A program made the position numbers and the translations under genes. From positions 1 through 64,000 of the IMG/VR virus record IMGVR_UViG_3300031951_010869: a stretch of DNA of 64,000 nucleotides; one strand, written 5' to 3'. The stretch comes from a virus. The notes beneath the pieces were generated by a model. The model did no database searches. It worked only from the letters and a program-made list of their open reading frames with translations, and had not been told where the DNA came from. Shown here piece by piece: positions 23,703 through 32,582 of the stretch; positions within the stretch are counted from its first letter, which is position 1; the number at the start of each line of letters is the position of its first letter.

Positions 23703-24763
23703 GCTATCAAGTTTTTCAACACTGGGATCCATTACAGGTATGCGTGGTCGGTATGACGTACCCGCCGGATTATTACTATTGGATCCAAGATCGCAACACA
23801 CGCCAACGTTTCCAAACGTTGGCAGAAGAAACTGAACAAGATTATCAAGCCCTTATTGCACTATTGCAAAGCCGGTTCGGAATCCGTGTGTTGCGGCCTC
23901 AACTGCCTGAGGATCTCAGTGCTTTGAAAATTCATGATCATTGGGTGCCACCGCCTGTAACTCCAAGAGATTATTTCATCATGATTCATGATGAACTGTG
24001 GGTTCCGCAACAGCCAAACAGCTCACATGCTCAAAGAGCATACGCCAATCAAACTGAACTGACTTGGACAGAATTTCAACATAGAGATCTTGCACAACAT
24101 CGTGCTAAATTGAGTTGTTATCAAAACGTCGTTGAGCATGTGTTGTCACAAGGCAACACAGTACGACATACAGATCTTGATGTAGTGTCAGGATGCTTTG
24201 TGAGTCGCATTGGTCAAGACTTGTATTTTGCCACTCAAAGTTATGATGAAGATCAAACACAACTGTTGGCCAAAGTCAATCAACTGTTCCCGCGCACACG
24301 CAATCGCATTGTGAATGCTGGCGGTCACGGAGATGCTACCTATTGCCCAGTTACTCCTGGATTGATCATTAGCCTACGAGATGTGCCAACTTACGCAGAC
24401 ACTTTTCCTGGATGGGAAGTGGTGTACTTGCCACCAAGTGATTATGCAGACACTGCGGAATTTCGAGCCAGCATGAAGCACAATCGAGGCCGCTGGAACA
24501 TTCCGGGCTTTGAATCAGATCCTAATCTTGTACACATGGTTGAACATTACTTTGAGTCTTGGGTAGGCAATGCTAGTGAAACTGTGTTTGATGTCAACAT
24601 ACTTGTGATAGATCAAAAGAACATTGTGGTATCCAGCCACAATGATCAAGTTGAAAAAGCCTGTGCTAGACACGGTATTGAAGTTCATGTGTCGCCGTTT
24701 AGGCATCGTTATTTTTGGGACGCTGGTATACACTGTATCACAAACGACTTGAGTCGAGCATGA
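23699..24763 (+). CDS. pentein-fold amidinotransferase/deiminase-like enzyme
   Basis: The start is a TTG that overlaps the stop of the DsbA-like gene; no ATG lies close by and the N-terminal strand 'LQVCVVGMTYPP' belongs to the fold. The 354-residue protein shows the order of a glycine amidinotransferase-like pentein: 'RDYFIMIHDEL' near 97, 'DLDVVSGCF' near 160, 'NAGGHGDATYC' near 204 (His and Asp), and a C-terminal 'GIHCITNDLSR' with the Cys nucleophile near 347. It would transfer an amidine from arginine or deiminate a substrate. Substrate is unknown; polyamine- or base-modification roles are speculative. Confidence 0.7.
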   Translation: MSYQVFQHWDPLQVCVVGMTYPPDYYYWIQDRNTRQRFQTLAEETEQDYQALIALLQSRFGIRVLRPQLPEDLSALKIHDHWVPPPVTPRDYFIMIHDELWVPQQPNSSHAQRAYANQTELTWTEFQHRDLAQHRAKLSCYQNVVEHVLSQGNTVRHTDLDVVSGCFVSRIGQDLYFATQSYDEDQTQLLAKVNQLFPRTRNRIVNAGGHGDATYCPVTPGLIISLRDVPTYADTFPGWEVVYLPPSDYADTAEFRASMKHNRGRWNIPGFESDPNLVHMVEHYFESWVGNASETVFDVNILVIDQKNIVVSSHNDQVEKACARHGIEVHVSPFRHRYFWDAGIHCITNDLSRA

Positions 24764-24791
24764 TAAGATTTCCTGTCAACACACTGTCTAA

Positions 24792-24799
24792 TATAAATA
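24792..24799 (+). promoter_or_regulatory. TATAAATA late-type promoter upstream of DNA polymerase
   Basis: A perfect TATAAATA lies 60 nt before the DNA polymerase ATG. It may be a late promoter, although a polymerase gene would be expected to be early or middle. Confidence 0.4.
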
Positions 24800-24809
24800 T
24801 CTGCGAGTC

Positions 24810-24846
24810 GCTCTCGTTACGAGCATGAATCATGGCTTACCGGCCA
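24810..24846 (+). promoter_or_regulatory. two leader hairpins before DNA polymerase
   Basis: GCTC/GAGC (24810-24824, 7-nt loop) and TGGC/GCCA (24833-24846, 6-nt loop) precede the GGAG ribosome site at 24852-24855. In T4 and RB69 the polymerase represses its own translation by binding a leader hairpin; these stems are candidates for a similar operator. Confidence 0.3.
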
Positions 24847-24859
24847 CAAACGGAGAACA

Positions 24860-27520
24860 ATGAGTTATATCGACGCACTTTTTGATCGTGAACACGATCG
24901 CATACATGTAGTAGAACGCCGCGATGGCGAACGAGTCTACAAGGAATATCCTGCCAACTACATTTTCTATTATGACGATCCTAGAGGCAAGTTTCAAAGC
25001 ATCTACGGCACACCTGTAAATAGATTCTCATCGCGCAACAACAAAGAATTTCGCAAGGAAGTTCGCAGCCAGTCGGGCAAGCAGTTGTATGAATCAGACA
25101 TCAATCCTATCTTTAGATGTTTGGAAGAGAACTACAAAGACCAAGATGCTCCAGAACTGCACACAGCATTTTTTGACATCGAAGTTGCGTTTGATGCAGA
25201 GCGTGGATTCTCGCCTGTGGCAGATCCCTTCAATCCTATCACTGCTATATCTGTATATTTAGATTGGCTGGATCAGATGATCACACTGGCGGTGCCGCCT
25301 AAACATCTAAGCTGGGATACTGCACAAGAGCTGGTGGCCGAGTTTGAAAATACCATCTTGTTTGAGCGTGAAGAAGACATGATCAAAATGTTCTTGGATG
25401 TGATTGAAGGTGCGGATGTACTTACAGGTTGGAACTCAGAAGGTTACGACATTCCTTACACAGTAAATCGTACCACAAGAATACTCAGCAAGGATGACAC
25501 ACGACGCTTTTGTTTGTGGGGACAGTTTCCCAAGCAAAGAATGTTTGAACGCTTTGGCGCAGAGAATCAAACTTACGACTTAGTCGGTCGTGTGCATATG
25601 GACTACATGCAGTTGTATCGCAAGTACACATACGAGGAACGCCACTCATATAGTTTGGATGCTATCGGCGAGTACGAGCTGGGTGAACGCAAAACACAAT
25701 TTGAAGGCACACTGGATCAGTTGTACAACCAGCACTTCAAAAAGTTTATTGAGTACAACCGCCAAGACACCATGATCATTGCCAAGTTAGACAAGAAATT
25801 GCGTTTCTTGGACCTAGCCAATGAACTGGCACACGCCAATACTGTGTTGCTACAAACCACAATGGGTGCTGTGGCAGTGACTGAACAGGCCATTATCAAT
25901 GAAGCACACGAGCGTGGAATGGTTGTGCCCAATCGTAAGCAACGCCTTACAGATGATGACACCCAGGCCGCAGGTGCTTATGTGGCATATCCTAAAAAGG
26001 GCCTGCACATGTGGATTGGGTCAGTGGACATCAACAGTCTATATCCATCTGCAATTCGTGCCATGAACATGGGTCCAGAAACTGTGGTGGGCCAATTGCG
26101 GCAAACCATGACTGATCAGTTGATCAAATCCAACATGGCCAAGGGACAAAGTTTTGCGGCTGCATGGGAAGGCTTGTTTGCCAGTTTAGAGTATACTGCT
26201 GTGATGGAACAGCAACGTGGTACAGAAATTACCATTGACTGGGAAGGTGGCGAAGAGTCAGTACACTCTGCTATGGAAATCTGGCACATGATCTTTGACT
26301 CAAATCAACCTTGGATCCTTACTGCCAATGGTACCATTCTCACTTACGAGAAGAAAGGTATCATCCCTGGCCTGCTGGAACGCTGGTATCGTGAACGACA
26401 AGAACTGCAAGCCAAGAAGAAGCAGACCAAGGATCCCAAAGAGATTGCGTTCTGGGACAAACGTCAATTGGTCAAGAAGATTAACTTGAATAGCTTGTAT
26501 GGTGCTATTTTGAATCCAGGCTGTAGATTCTTTGACAAGCGTATTGGGCAGTCAACCACACTGGCAGGTCGAAGTATTGCCAAGCACATGGATGCTCACA
26601 TCAATGAGTGCATCACAGGCGAATATGATCACACAGGCAAGGCCATCATCTATGGTGATACAGACTCATGCTATTTTTCTGCGTGGCCCATACTGGAAAA
26701 AGAAGTTGCAGAAGGACGGATGGAATGGTCAAAAGAAATCTGCATCCAACTGTACGACTCAATTGCTGATCAAGTGAATGAGAGCTTTCCAGCGTTTATG
26801 GAACAGGCGTTCCATTGTCCCCGAGACATGGGTGCGTTGATCAAAGCAGGTCGTGAACTGGTTGCTGACCGCAGTTTGTTCATTACCAAGAAGCGTTATG
26901 CTGTGAACATCATTGACTTGGAAGGCAAGCGACTGGATGTAGACGGCAAGATTGGCAAGACCAAGGCCATGGGCTTGGATCTCAAGCGTTCAGATACCCC
27001 CAAAGTAATTCAAGACTTCCTGTTAGAAATTCTAAATAAAGTACTGGCAGGTACACAACGAGATGAGATCATTGAACGCATTAGAGAATTCAAGTATGAG
27101 TTTAAAGAGCGTCCAGGCTGGGAAAAAGGATCGCCTAAGCGTGTGAACAACTTGACCAAATATGCGGCAGAGGAAGCACGCCTGGGCAAAGCAAACATGC
27201 CAGGACACGTTCGTGCCGCAATGAATTGGAATCAAATGCGTAGAATGAATTCAGACAACTACTCAATGCAGGTTGTGGATGGTATGAAAACCATTGTGTG
27301 CAAACTCAAATCAAATGCACTTGGATGGACATCAATTGGCTATCCTACAGATGAGCAAAGATTGCCTGCATGGTTTACTGAACTGCCGTTTGACGATGGG
27401 CTAATGGAAGCAACTGTTGTGGATCAAAAGGTCGACAACTTGCTGGGTGTGTTGGAATGGGACCTTGCGTCTGCTACCAACACAGAAAATACTTTTACAT
27501 CACTATTTTCATTCGAATGA
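24860..27520 (+). CDS. 43: family B DNA polymerase, T4 gp43-like
   Basis: The 886-residue protein is a complete replicative DNA polymerase. The proofreading exonuclease shows ExoI F-F-D-I-E-V (Asp 106, Glu 108), ExoII 'GWNSEGYDIPY' and ExoIII 'YNRQDTMI'. The polymerase domain has motif A 'DINSLYPS' (Asp 390), motif B 'KKINLNSLYG' (about 539-548) and motif C YGDTDS (598-603). The length is close to T4 gp43 (898). It would replicate the phage chromosome with the sliding clamp encoded 1 kb downstream, and must copy DNA that carries 7-deazaguanine. Its stop overlaps the next ATG. Confidence 0.96.
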   Translation: MSYIDALFDREHDRIHVVERRDGERVYKEYPANYIFYYDDPRGKFQSIYGTPVNRFSSRNNKEFRKEVRSQSGKQLYESDINPIFRCLEENYKDQDAPELHTAFFDIEVAFDAERGFSPVADPFNPITAISVYLDWLDQMITLAVPPKHLSWDTAQELVAEFENTILFEREEDMIKMFLDVIEGADVLTGWNSEGYDIPYTVNRTTRILSKDDTRRFCLWGQFPKQRMFERFGAENQTYDLVGRVHMDYMQLYRKYTYEERHSYSLDAIGEYELGERKTQFEGTLDQLYNQHFKKFIEYNRQDTMIIAKLDKKLRFLDLANELAHANTVLLQTTMGAVAVTEQAIINEAHERGMVVPNRKQRLTDDDTQAAGAYVAYPKKGLHMWIGSVDINSLYPSAIRAMNMGPETVVGQLRQTMTDQLIKSNMAKGQSFAAAWEGLFASLEYTAVMEQQRGTEITIDWEGGEESVHSAMEIWHMIFDSNQPWILTANGTILTYEKKGIIPGLLERWYRERQELQAKKKQTKDPKEIAFWDKRQLVKKINLNSLYGAILNPGCRFFDKRIGQSTTLAGRSIAKHMDAHINECITGEYDHTGKAIIYGDTDSCYFSAWPILEKEVAEGRMEWSKEICIQLYDSIADQVNESFPAFMEQAFHCPRDMGALIKAGRELVADRSLFITKKRYAVNIIDLEGKRLDVDGKIGKTKAMGLDLKRSDTPKVIQDFLLEILNKVLAGTQRDEIIERIREFKYEFKERPGWEKGSPKRVNNLTKYAAEEARLGKANMPGHVRAAMNWNQMRRMNSDNYSMQVVDGMKTIVCKLKSNALGWTSIGYPTDEQRLPAWFTELPFDDGLMEATVVDQKVDNLLGVLEWDLASATNTENTFTSLFSFE

Positions 27521-28461
27521 AACTGAGCGAACTTGTTGATTACTTGAACCACATTGATGAATTTGAGTTAGGTCAAATTCATCAAGAAGCCCGTCACAGA
27601 CTTGATGCTGTGATACACAAAATTGCCAACCACAATGTGCAATTTAACAAATTTACACAAGGCATCATTGCCAATGGTAACAAAATTAATGAAAGTTTCC
27701 AGCAATTCAATCATACCATTGACGCTATACGCAGTCACGTGATTGACGCTATGACTGCACAGCATCCAGAATACTTGCGTGAAAGTTTGAGATTGTTCCA
27801 GCATGAAATGTGTTATGACACTACCGAACACATTCTTAATCGTAGGCTACGTTGCGATCCCGAAAGTGCTGAACTACTACAAGGTAGAATTTTACGCTAC
27901 ACAGATTGGCGTGTGCCTGGATTGATTTTCAGACCAGCACTGGAACAACACGTGGAGCAATTGGTACCATTGGACCCGTTGTACATGATTGACAACAATC
28001 TTGAATTGCTAGAACCTGCCTGTCAAGGATTTACTGAAGAATATCGACGTAGACTGAGATTATACACAGCTGAAGAGATTCTAGGCAAACCAATACTTGC
28101 ACTGTTGCCAGATGCTCAGTTTGGATATTGCTTTGCTTACAATTACTTCAATTACAAACCATTGGAATTGATATGTCAGTACTTGGATGAGCTGTGGAAA
28201 AAACTTCGGCCTGGCGGAGTGGTGTTTTTTACCTACAACGACTGTGATCGTGCTCACGGAGTTGCATTGGCCGAGCGCAGTTACATGTGCTACACTCCAG
28301 GATCGTTGATTCAAGAACATGCTGAAACATTGGGATTTGAGCTCATGCATCGTCACAATGGCCCTGCTGACGTTGCATGGTTTGAGTTCCAAAAACCTGG
28401 AGAAATAGATTCGCTTAGAGGCGGACAAACATTAGCCAGAATAGTTGCAAATTCTAAATAA
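27517..28461 (+). CDS. class I SAM methyltransferase-like protein
   Basis: I take the ATG at 27517, which overlaps the polymerase stop (ATGA), giving 314 residues. The N-terminal 100 residues form a helical, probably coiled-coil region. The C-terminal part looks like a Rossmann-type methyltransferase: 'YMIDNNLELLEPA' near 149 and 'LWKKLRPGGVVFFTYNDCD' near 227-246, the strand 4-5 region of class I enzymes. The canonical GxGxG loop is not obvious, so activity is uncertain. The genetic linkage to polymerase and clamp suggests a link to replication or DNA modification. Confidence 0.55.
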   Translation: MKLSELVDYLNHIDEFELGQIHQEARHRLDAVIHKIANHNVQFNKFTQGIIANGNKINESFQQFNHTIDAIRSHVIDAMTAQHPEYLRESLRLFQHEMCYDTTEHILNRRLRCDPESAELLQGRILRYTDWRVPGLIFRPALEQHVEQLVPLDPLYMIDNNLELLEPACQGFTEEYRRRLRLYTAEEILGKPILALLPDAQFGYCFAYNYFNYKPLELICQYLDELWKKLRPGGVVFFTYNDCDRAHGVALAERSYMCYTPGSLIQEHAETLGFELMHRHNGPADVAWFEFQKPGEIDSLRGGQTLARIVANSK

Positions 28462-28473
28462 ACCTGTTAAACT
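28445..28473 (+). promoter_or_regulatory. possible sigma70-like promoter for clamp gene
   Basis: TTGCAA (28445-28450), 17 bp, then TAAACT (28468-28473) preceded by TGT as an extended -10, upstream of attaggag and the ATG at 28495. The -10 match is moderate. Confidence 0.35.
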
Positions 28474-28494
28474 TAAACATTAGGAGTATACAAA

Positions 28495-29217
28495 ATGAGA
28501 GATTATCTATTAGACTTAGTACAACACACACACGATCTTGGCTGCATTGATTTGATCAAGATTGTAGGCGATGACAAAGCCACACAAATTGTAGGCCTTG
28601 CTGAAGACATGAGCGTGGTTGTGGAAGGTGAATTCAAAAATCCACATCCAGACTTTGTGGGCACATTTGGCATGCCAAACTTGGCCAAGATCAAAATTCT
28701 GTTGAACTTGCAGGAGTACAAAGAAAACGCCAAACTCAGCTTGAGTCGCCGAGCAGGCGGCGAGCCAGATGGCATCAAGTTTGAAAATGCCGCAGGCGAT
28801 TTTCAAAACAACTATCGTTTCATGGCCGAAGCCATTGTGACTGAAAAACTCAAGACGCCCAAGTTCAAAGGTGTAAACTGGCACATTGAATTTGAACCCA
28901 CTGTGGCTGCCATCCAACGCCTGCGTATGCAAGCACAGGCCAATGCTGAAGAACCACATTTCCAGGCCAAGACTGAAAACGGAGACTTGAAGTTTTTCTT
29001 TGGTGATCATAGCACACATGCTGGTAACTTTGTGTTCCACCCAGGTGTAAATGGTCAATTGAAACGTGCTTGGTCGTGGCCTGCTCAACAAGTCATGAGT
29101 ATCCTGTCATTGACTGGGGACAAGACCGTTCGTATCAGTGATGATGGTGCTGCCAAGATCACGGTGGATAGTGGCATTGCTGTTTACAATTATATCTTAC
29201 CAGCACAAAGCAAGTGA
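28495..29217 (+). CDS. 45: DNA polymerase sliding clamp, T4 gp45-like
   Basis: The 240-residue protein has the pattern of T4 gp45: an N-terminal 'DLVQHTHDLGCIDLIKI' helix-strand, the characteristic 'FGMPNLAKIKILLNL' segment, and repeated small beta motifs ending in 'VYNYILPAQ'. The length is close to T4 gp45 (228). The trimer would encircle DNA, tether the polymerase and, in T4, activate late promoters through gp33 and gp55. That role agrees with the DsbA-like gene and the TATAAATA elements. Confidence 0.85.
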   Translation: MRDYLLDLVQHTHDLGCIDLIKIVGDDKATQIVGLAEDMSVVVEGEFKNPHPDFVGTFGMPNLAKIKILLNLQEYKENAKLSLSRRAGGEPDGIKFENAAGDFQNNYRFMAEAIVTEKLKTPKFKGVNWHIEFEPTVAAIQRLRMQAQANAEEPHFQAKTENGDLKFFFGDHSTHAGNFVFHPGVNGQLKRAWSWPAQQVMSILSLTGDKTVRISDDGAAKITVDSGIAVYNYILPAQSK

Positions 29218-29218
29218 T

Positions 29219-29977
29219 ATGTTTAAAAAACCAACAGGACCTAAATTTGTTGATGATGGTGATCCGGCAGGACCTAACCAAGCTGGGAATGGACAAAGCT
29301 ATTGCATTGTCAAAGATAATCCATCAAGATGTTTGATTTACGTTCACATTCCTAAAAATGCCAGCAGCTGGACCAAGCATCATACACCGGGATATTTGTT
29401 TAACTACCGTACACAAAAATTTTACGAAGATATTCCAACACAATACAATATCAACGTTTCAACATGGTCAGAACATTTACAGAATGCCCAGTATGCTGTG
29501 ATACTTAGAGATCCTATCAATCGGTGGGTGACTGGACTAGCACAGTATCTGCAAGGATGGGATCCAGAACATCCATTGCATATAAACAATGTTGATTGGG
29601 ATATGATATTCGATACTGTAATGTTCGACAGTCACACTCAACCACAATGTGATTTTATTAAAGGTATCGATCATTCTAAGATCACTTGGTTACGGTGTGA
29701 TGATGAGCTGGCCAAAAACTTTGGCAAGATGATGGAACAGTTTACTGGTACACCGTTTAATCTCACAACAGAAGATCAAGATCCTACCAATGTGTTTAAT
29801 ATTACTAAAAAGATCAACCCCACAGTGACAGAATTGTTCACTACAGAGTTACAACAAAATATAGTAGATCGTATCAATGAAAAACTTTCAAGCAATCCAG
29901 ACTATCTAAATAGACTTCGCAGTTTCTATAAAGAGGACTGTGAACTATTTGAAACAGTAAACTTTTACCAAGCATGA
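29219..29977 (+). CDS. sulfotransferase-like protein
   Basis: I choose the ATG at 29219 (252 residues), which is 1 nt after the clamp stop. 'VHIPKNASSW' (His 43 onward) matches the 5'-phosphosulfate-binding loop of carbohydrate sulfotransferases, and 'VILRDPINRWVTGLAQYL' near 93-110 matches the 3'-phosphate-binding motif (Arg-Asp-Pro, then Arg and Ser/Thr). It probably transfers sulfate from PAPS to a sugar or other hydroxyl. It overlaps the DpdA gene by 4 nt, an unusual partner; whether it acts on DNA, protein or surface glycan is open. Confidence 0.75.
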   Translation: MFKKPTGPKFVDDGDPAGPNQAGNGQSYCIVKDNPSRCLIYVHIPKNASSWTKHHTPGYLFNYRTQKFYEDIPTQYNINVSTWSEHLQNAQYAVILRDPINRWVTGLAQYLQGWDPEHPLHINNVDWDMIFDTVMFDSHTQPQCDFIKGIDHSKITWLRCDDELAKNFGKMMEQFTGTPFNLTTEDQDPTNVFNITKKINPTVTELFTTELQQNIVDRINEKLSSNPDYLNRLRSFYKEDCELFETVNFYQA

Positions 29978-31512
29978 CCCAAGACGACTTAACTGCCAAG
30001 CAATCGGACTACGCTGTGTTCCTTCCGGCCATCAGCGGGTTCTATGCCACGTTCATAGGCAAGCAAAGGAATGAACCATATGTGGATCCGGCGAGATTGC
30101 CTCAGGGCCTTAGTGACATGGAGCAACTTAATTGGCTTAACTCTACCAAAGCACTTTTCCCTTACCGTTGGTCCCTATACTCTGGAGGGCATGCAAATCT
30201 CGATCTTGCTAAACAAGACTGGTCAGAAGACATGGTACGGAACAGAGAGCCTGGCACAATCATGCTGGGCGACTCTGGTGGTTTCCAGATTGCTAAAGGT
30301 GTGTGGGAAGGTGATTGGCGAGCCAACTCAGGTTGTGCCAAGGCTCAGGCCAAACGAGAACAAGCACTAGCCTGGTTAGATGGTATAGCAGACTATGCTA
30401 TGACACTTGATATTCCAAGTTTTGTTATCAATGAAAAGAATGGATGGAAGTCTGGCATTAGCACTTTGGATGAGGCAGTCAAGGCAACACATTACAACAA
30501 CGAATACTTCATGAAACATCGCAAGGGTGTGGCAAACGGTGGTACCAAGTTCTTGAATGTGTTGCAAGGTGGTAACCATACTCATGCAGAAGAATGGTAT
30601 CAGATGATGAAGGATTATTGCGATCCACAAAAATATCCAGATACGCATTTCAATGGCTGGGCCATGGGCGGACAAAACATGTGTGATGTTCACTTGGTAC
30701 TCAAACGTATTGTGGCATTGCGCTATGACAATTTACTTCAAGAAGGTGTCCATGATTGGATGCACTTCTTGGGAACCTCCAAACTGGAGTGGGCTGTTTT
30801 ATTAACTGTAATCCAAAGGGCCGTGAGAAAATATGTCAATCCAAACTTCACAATCTCGTTTGACTGCGCCAGTCCGTTCCTTGCAACAGCAAACGGACAG
30901 GTCTACTTTGAAAATGTCTTTGAAAACAACTCAAAATGGTCGTATCGCATGGCTCCTACAGCCGACGACAAAAAGTACGCCACTGACACACGTGCCTGGG
31001 GTACAAGTATAGTTGCCGATGGAGTAGTACCACGTTGGGAAGATAGCCCCATAAGCAAACTTCTCAAGATGAAAGACATCTGTATCTACAAGCCAGGCGA
31101 CCTAAATAAAAATGGTAAAGAAGGCAAGACATCGTGGGACAGTTTCTCATATGCTTTACTCATGGGCCATAATGTCTGGATGCACTTGACCGCAGTACAA
31201 GAAGCCAATAGACGTTTTGATGCAGGAGAACATCCTGCCATGATGCGTCGTAGCACTGGTGACTATGCTTACTTTGAAGACATTGTGGAAGATATTTTCA
31301 CTGCACCCACAAGAGAACAAGCCGAATCTATTGTTGAGAAATACAGTACATATTGGATGGAGATTGTGGGCACACGAGGCTTTAAGGGCAAGAAGACTGT
31401 GAATGCTACTACTCAATTCAATGCATTGTTTGAATATGAGGACAGTGAGTCGGAGCCCGACGAAGTAGATTTGGACAGTGACAAATTGGACAACCTGAGC
31501 ACAGAAATATAA
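29974..31512 (+). CDS. dpdA: DpdA, DNA 7-deazaguanine transglycosylase
   Basis: The 512-residue protein belongs to the tRNA-guanine transglycosylase superfamily. 'GDSGGFQIAKG' carries the general acid/base-type Asp 100 of the TGT family; 'VLQGGNH' near 196 is the substrate-binding Gln-Gly-Gly; 'SFDCASPF' has the expected nucleophile Asp 297. The tRNA-specific PUA domain is absent and the C terminus is acidic, as in phage DpdA. DpdA exchanges guanine in DNA for a 7-deazaguanine base and protects phage DNA from restriction. Genes for precursor synthesis (FolE, QueD, QueE) and import (YhhQ) lie 9-19 kb downstream. Confidence 0.88.
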   Translation: MTQDDLTAKQSDYAVFLPAISGFYATFIGKQRNEPYVDPARLPQGLSDMEQLNWLNSTKALFPYRWSLYSGGHANLDLAKQDWSEDMVRNREPGTIMLGDSGGFQIAKGVWEGDWRANSGCAKAQAKREQALAWLDGIADYAMTLDIPSFVINEKNGWKSGISTLDEAVKATHYNNEYFMKHRKGVANGGTKFLNVLQGGNHTHAEEWYQMMKDYCDPQKYPDTHFNGWAMGGQNMCDVHLVLKRIVALRYDNLLQEGVHDWMHFLGTSKLEWAVLLTVIQRAVRKYVNPNFTISFDCASPFLATANGQVYFENVFENNSKWSYRMAPTADDKKYATDTRAWGTSIVADGVVPRWEDSPISKLLKMKDICIYKPGDLNKNGKEGKTSWDSFSYALLMGHNVWMHLTAVQEANRRFDAGEHPAMMRRSTGDYAYFEDIVEDIFTAPTREQAESIVEKYSTYWMEIVGTRGFKGKKTVNATTQFNALFEYEDSESEPDEVDLDSDKLDNLSTEI

Positions 31513-31534
31513 TACTTTTATTTTAACAATTTGA

Positions 31535-31563
31535 TTGACTCAAAATTGTTCTTGTGTTATAGT
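31535..31563 (+). promoter_or_regulatory. sigma70-like promoter
   Basis: TTGACT (31535-31540), 17 bp, TATAGT (31558-31563), followed by ttaggag and a TTG start. It gives the next gene its own transcript. Confidence 0.6.
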
Positions 31564-31593
31564 GTGTGCATTGTAACAACTTAGGAGTTGGTT

Positions 31594-32511
31594 TTGAATA
31601 TTCAGAAACTACTTGCACAAGATCCCAACAAAGCCGTTCTAAAGGCTATAACGGCCGGTGTAAGATTAGCATTTATGGCCGGCGACTTGCGAAAATTTGC
31701 TAATCATGTTAAAGCCCGCACAATCGAAGAACTCAAAGAATATTGCTATTACAAAAGATTTTTCAATGGTGGTTTTGCCGCAGGACCTGAATATAACCAG
31801 GCGAGCATTTCTGGTGACACTGTGCATTGGAGTAATGGCGGTATCAGAAAATTTCATTCAGATGTTATGGGATTACAACATGCTACCGGCAATAGCGGTA
31901 CAGATCTAATCACTGGCAAGGCCATTGGAAGAATGCATGAGCTAGGGTTGGCCGGTTTATCAGGTGATAACTTTGCCAATGAATGGCATTGCGAGCACAC
32001 ATATCCTATTAAACAAATTGAAAAAGATTTAATTCGAGAAGTGATCGAAAACAGCAGGAGAGTCAGCCCTAAAGACATGGCTAGATATGCAATGAATCAT
32101 GCTTTAGCAACGACCGTTCATACGTCAGAAAGAACACACGGTGGTCCCACTACTAACGAAAATTTACGTCCGTTTGAAAAATATAACGACGGAGTGTTAC
32201 AGTATGTTGACGGAAGATTCATTGACGTAACCAATGCAACAATACAAGAAGTAACCTATAATAGATGGAATCGTAATTCTTACTACAAGGAATTTATTTG
32301 CTTGTTTGAAGATCTTCCTGATTCAAATTTTGAAGATGTTAGGGAAGAAACAAAGCAGAGTCTCTACAATATAACTCCTGGTTCGACAGAACGCAAGTTA
32401 ATCGATTTGACTCCTGAAGCATTAGATGTATTGGCTCAAAATGATCCAATGGAAATTGCAACCAGATGGTGCCCTGATGCCTTCAAAGATCGTTGGAAAA
32501 AGAAGAAGTAA
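31594..32511 (+). CDS. unknown protein, possible HNH-like nuclease
   Basis: The likely start is TTG at 31594, 6 nt after the aggag site (a TTG at 31588 is too close). The 305-residue product is mostly helical. A region with 'EWHCEHTYPI' (about 128-137) and, some 50 residues later, 'TTNENLRPFEKYND' recalls the His-Asn-His geometry of HNH endonucleases, but the match is weak. The C terminus is lysine-rich. The gene has its own promoter just after DpdA. A role in host DNA degradation or homing would fit an HNH call; without that, it is a hypothetical protein. Confidence 0.5.
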   Translation: MNIQKLLAQDPNKAVLKAITAGVRLAFMAGDLRKFANHVKARTIEELKEYCYYKRFFNGGFAAGPEYNQASISGDTVHWSNGGIRKFHSDVMGLQHATGNSGTDLITGKAIGRMHELGLAGLSGDNFANEWHCEHTYPIKQIEKDLIREVIENSRRVSPKDMARYAMNHALATTVHTSERTHGGPTTNENLRPFEKYNDGVLQYVDGRFIDVTNATIQEVTYNRWNRNSYYKEFICLFEDLPDSNFEDVREETKQSLYNITPGSTERKLIDLTPEALDVLAQNDPMEIATRWCPDAFKDRWKKKK

Positions 32512-32514
32512 CTC

Positions 32515-32543
32515 TTGCTTTCTCTCTCGTGATCCTGTATACT
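32515..32543 (+). promoter_or_regulatory. sigma70-like promoter for FkbM gene
   Basis: TTGCTT (32515-32520), 17 bp, TATACT (32538-32543), 40 nt before the ATG at 32583. Confidence 0.5.
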
Positions 32544-32582
32544 GTTAAATATGTATGCAGGATTTCTTTATAAGGCAACAAC

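Noticed and set aside
29138-29218. N-terminal extension of the sulfotransferase-like protein
   Set aside because: The extension overlaps the clamp gene; the ATG at 29219 directly follows the clamp stop and precedes the folded region.
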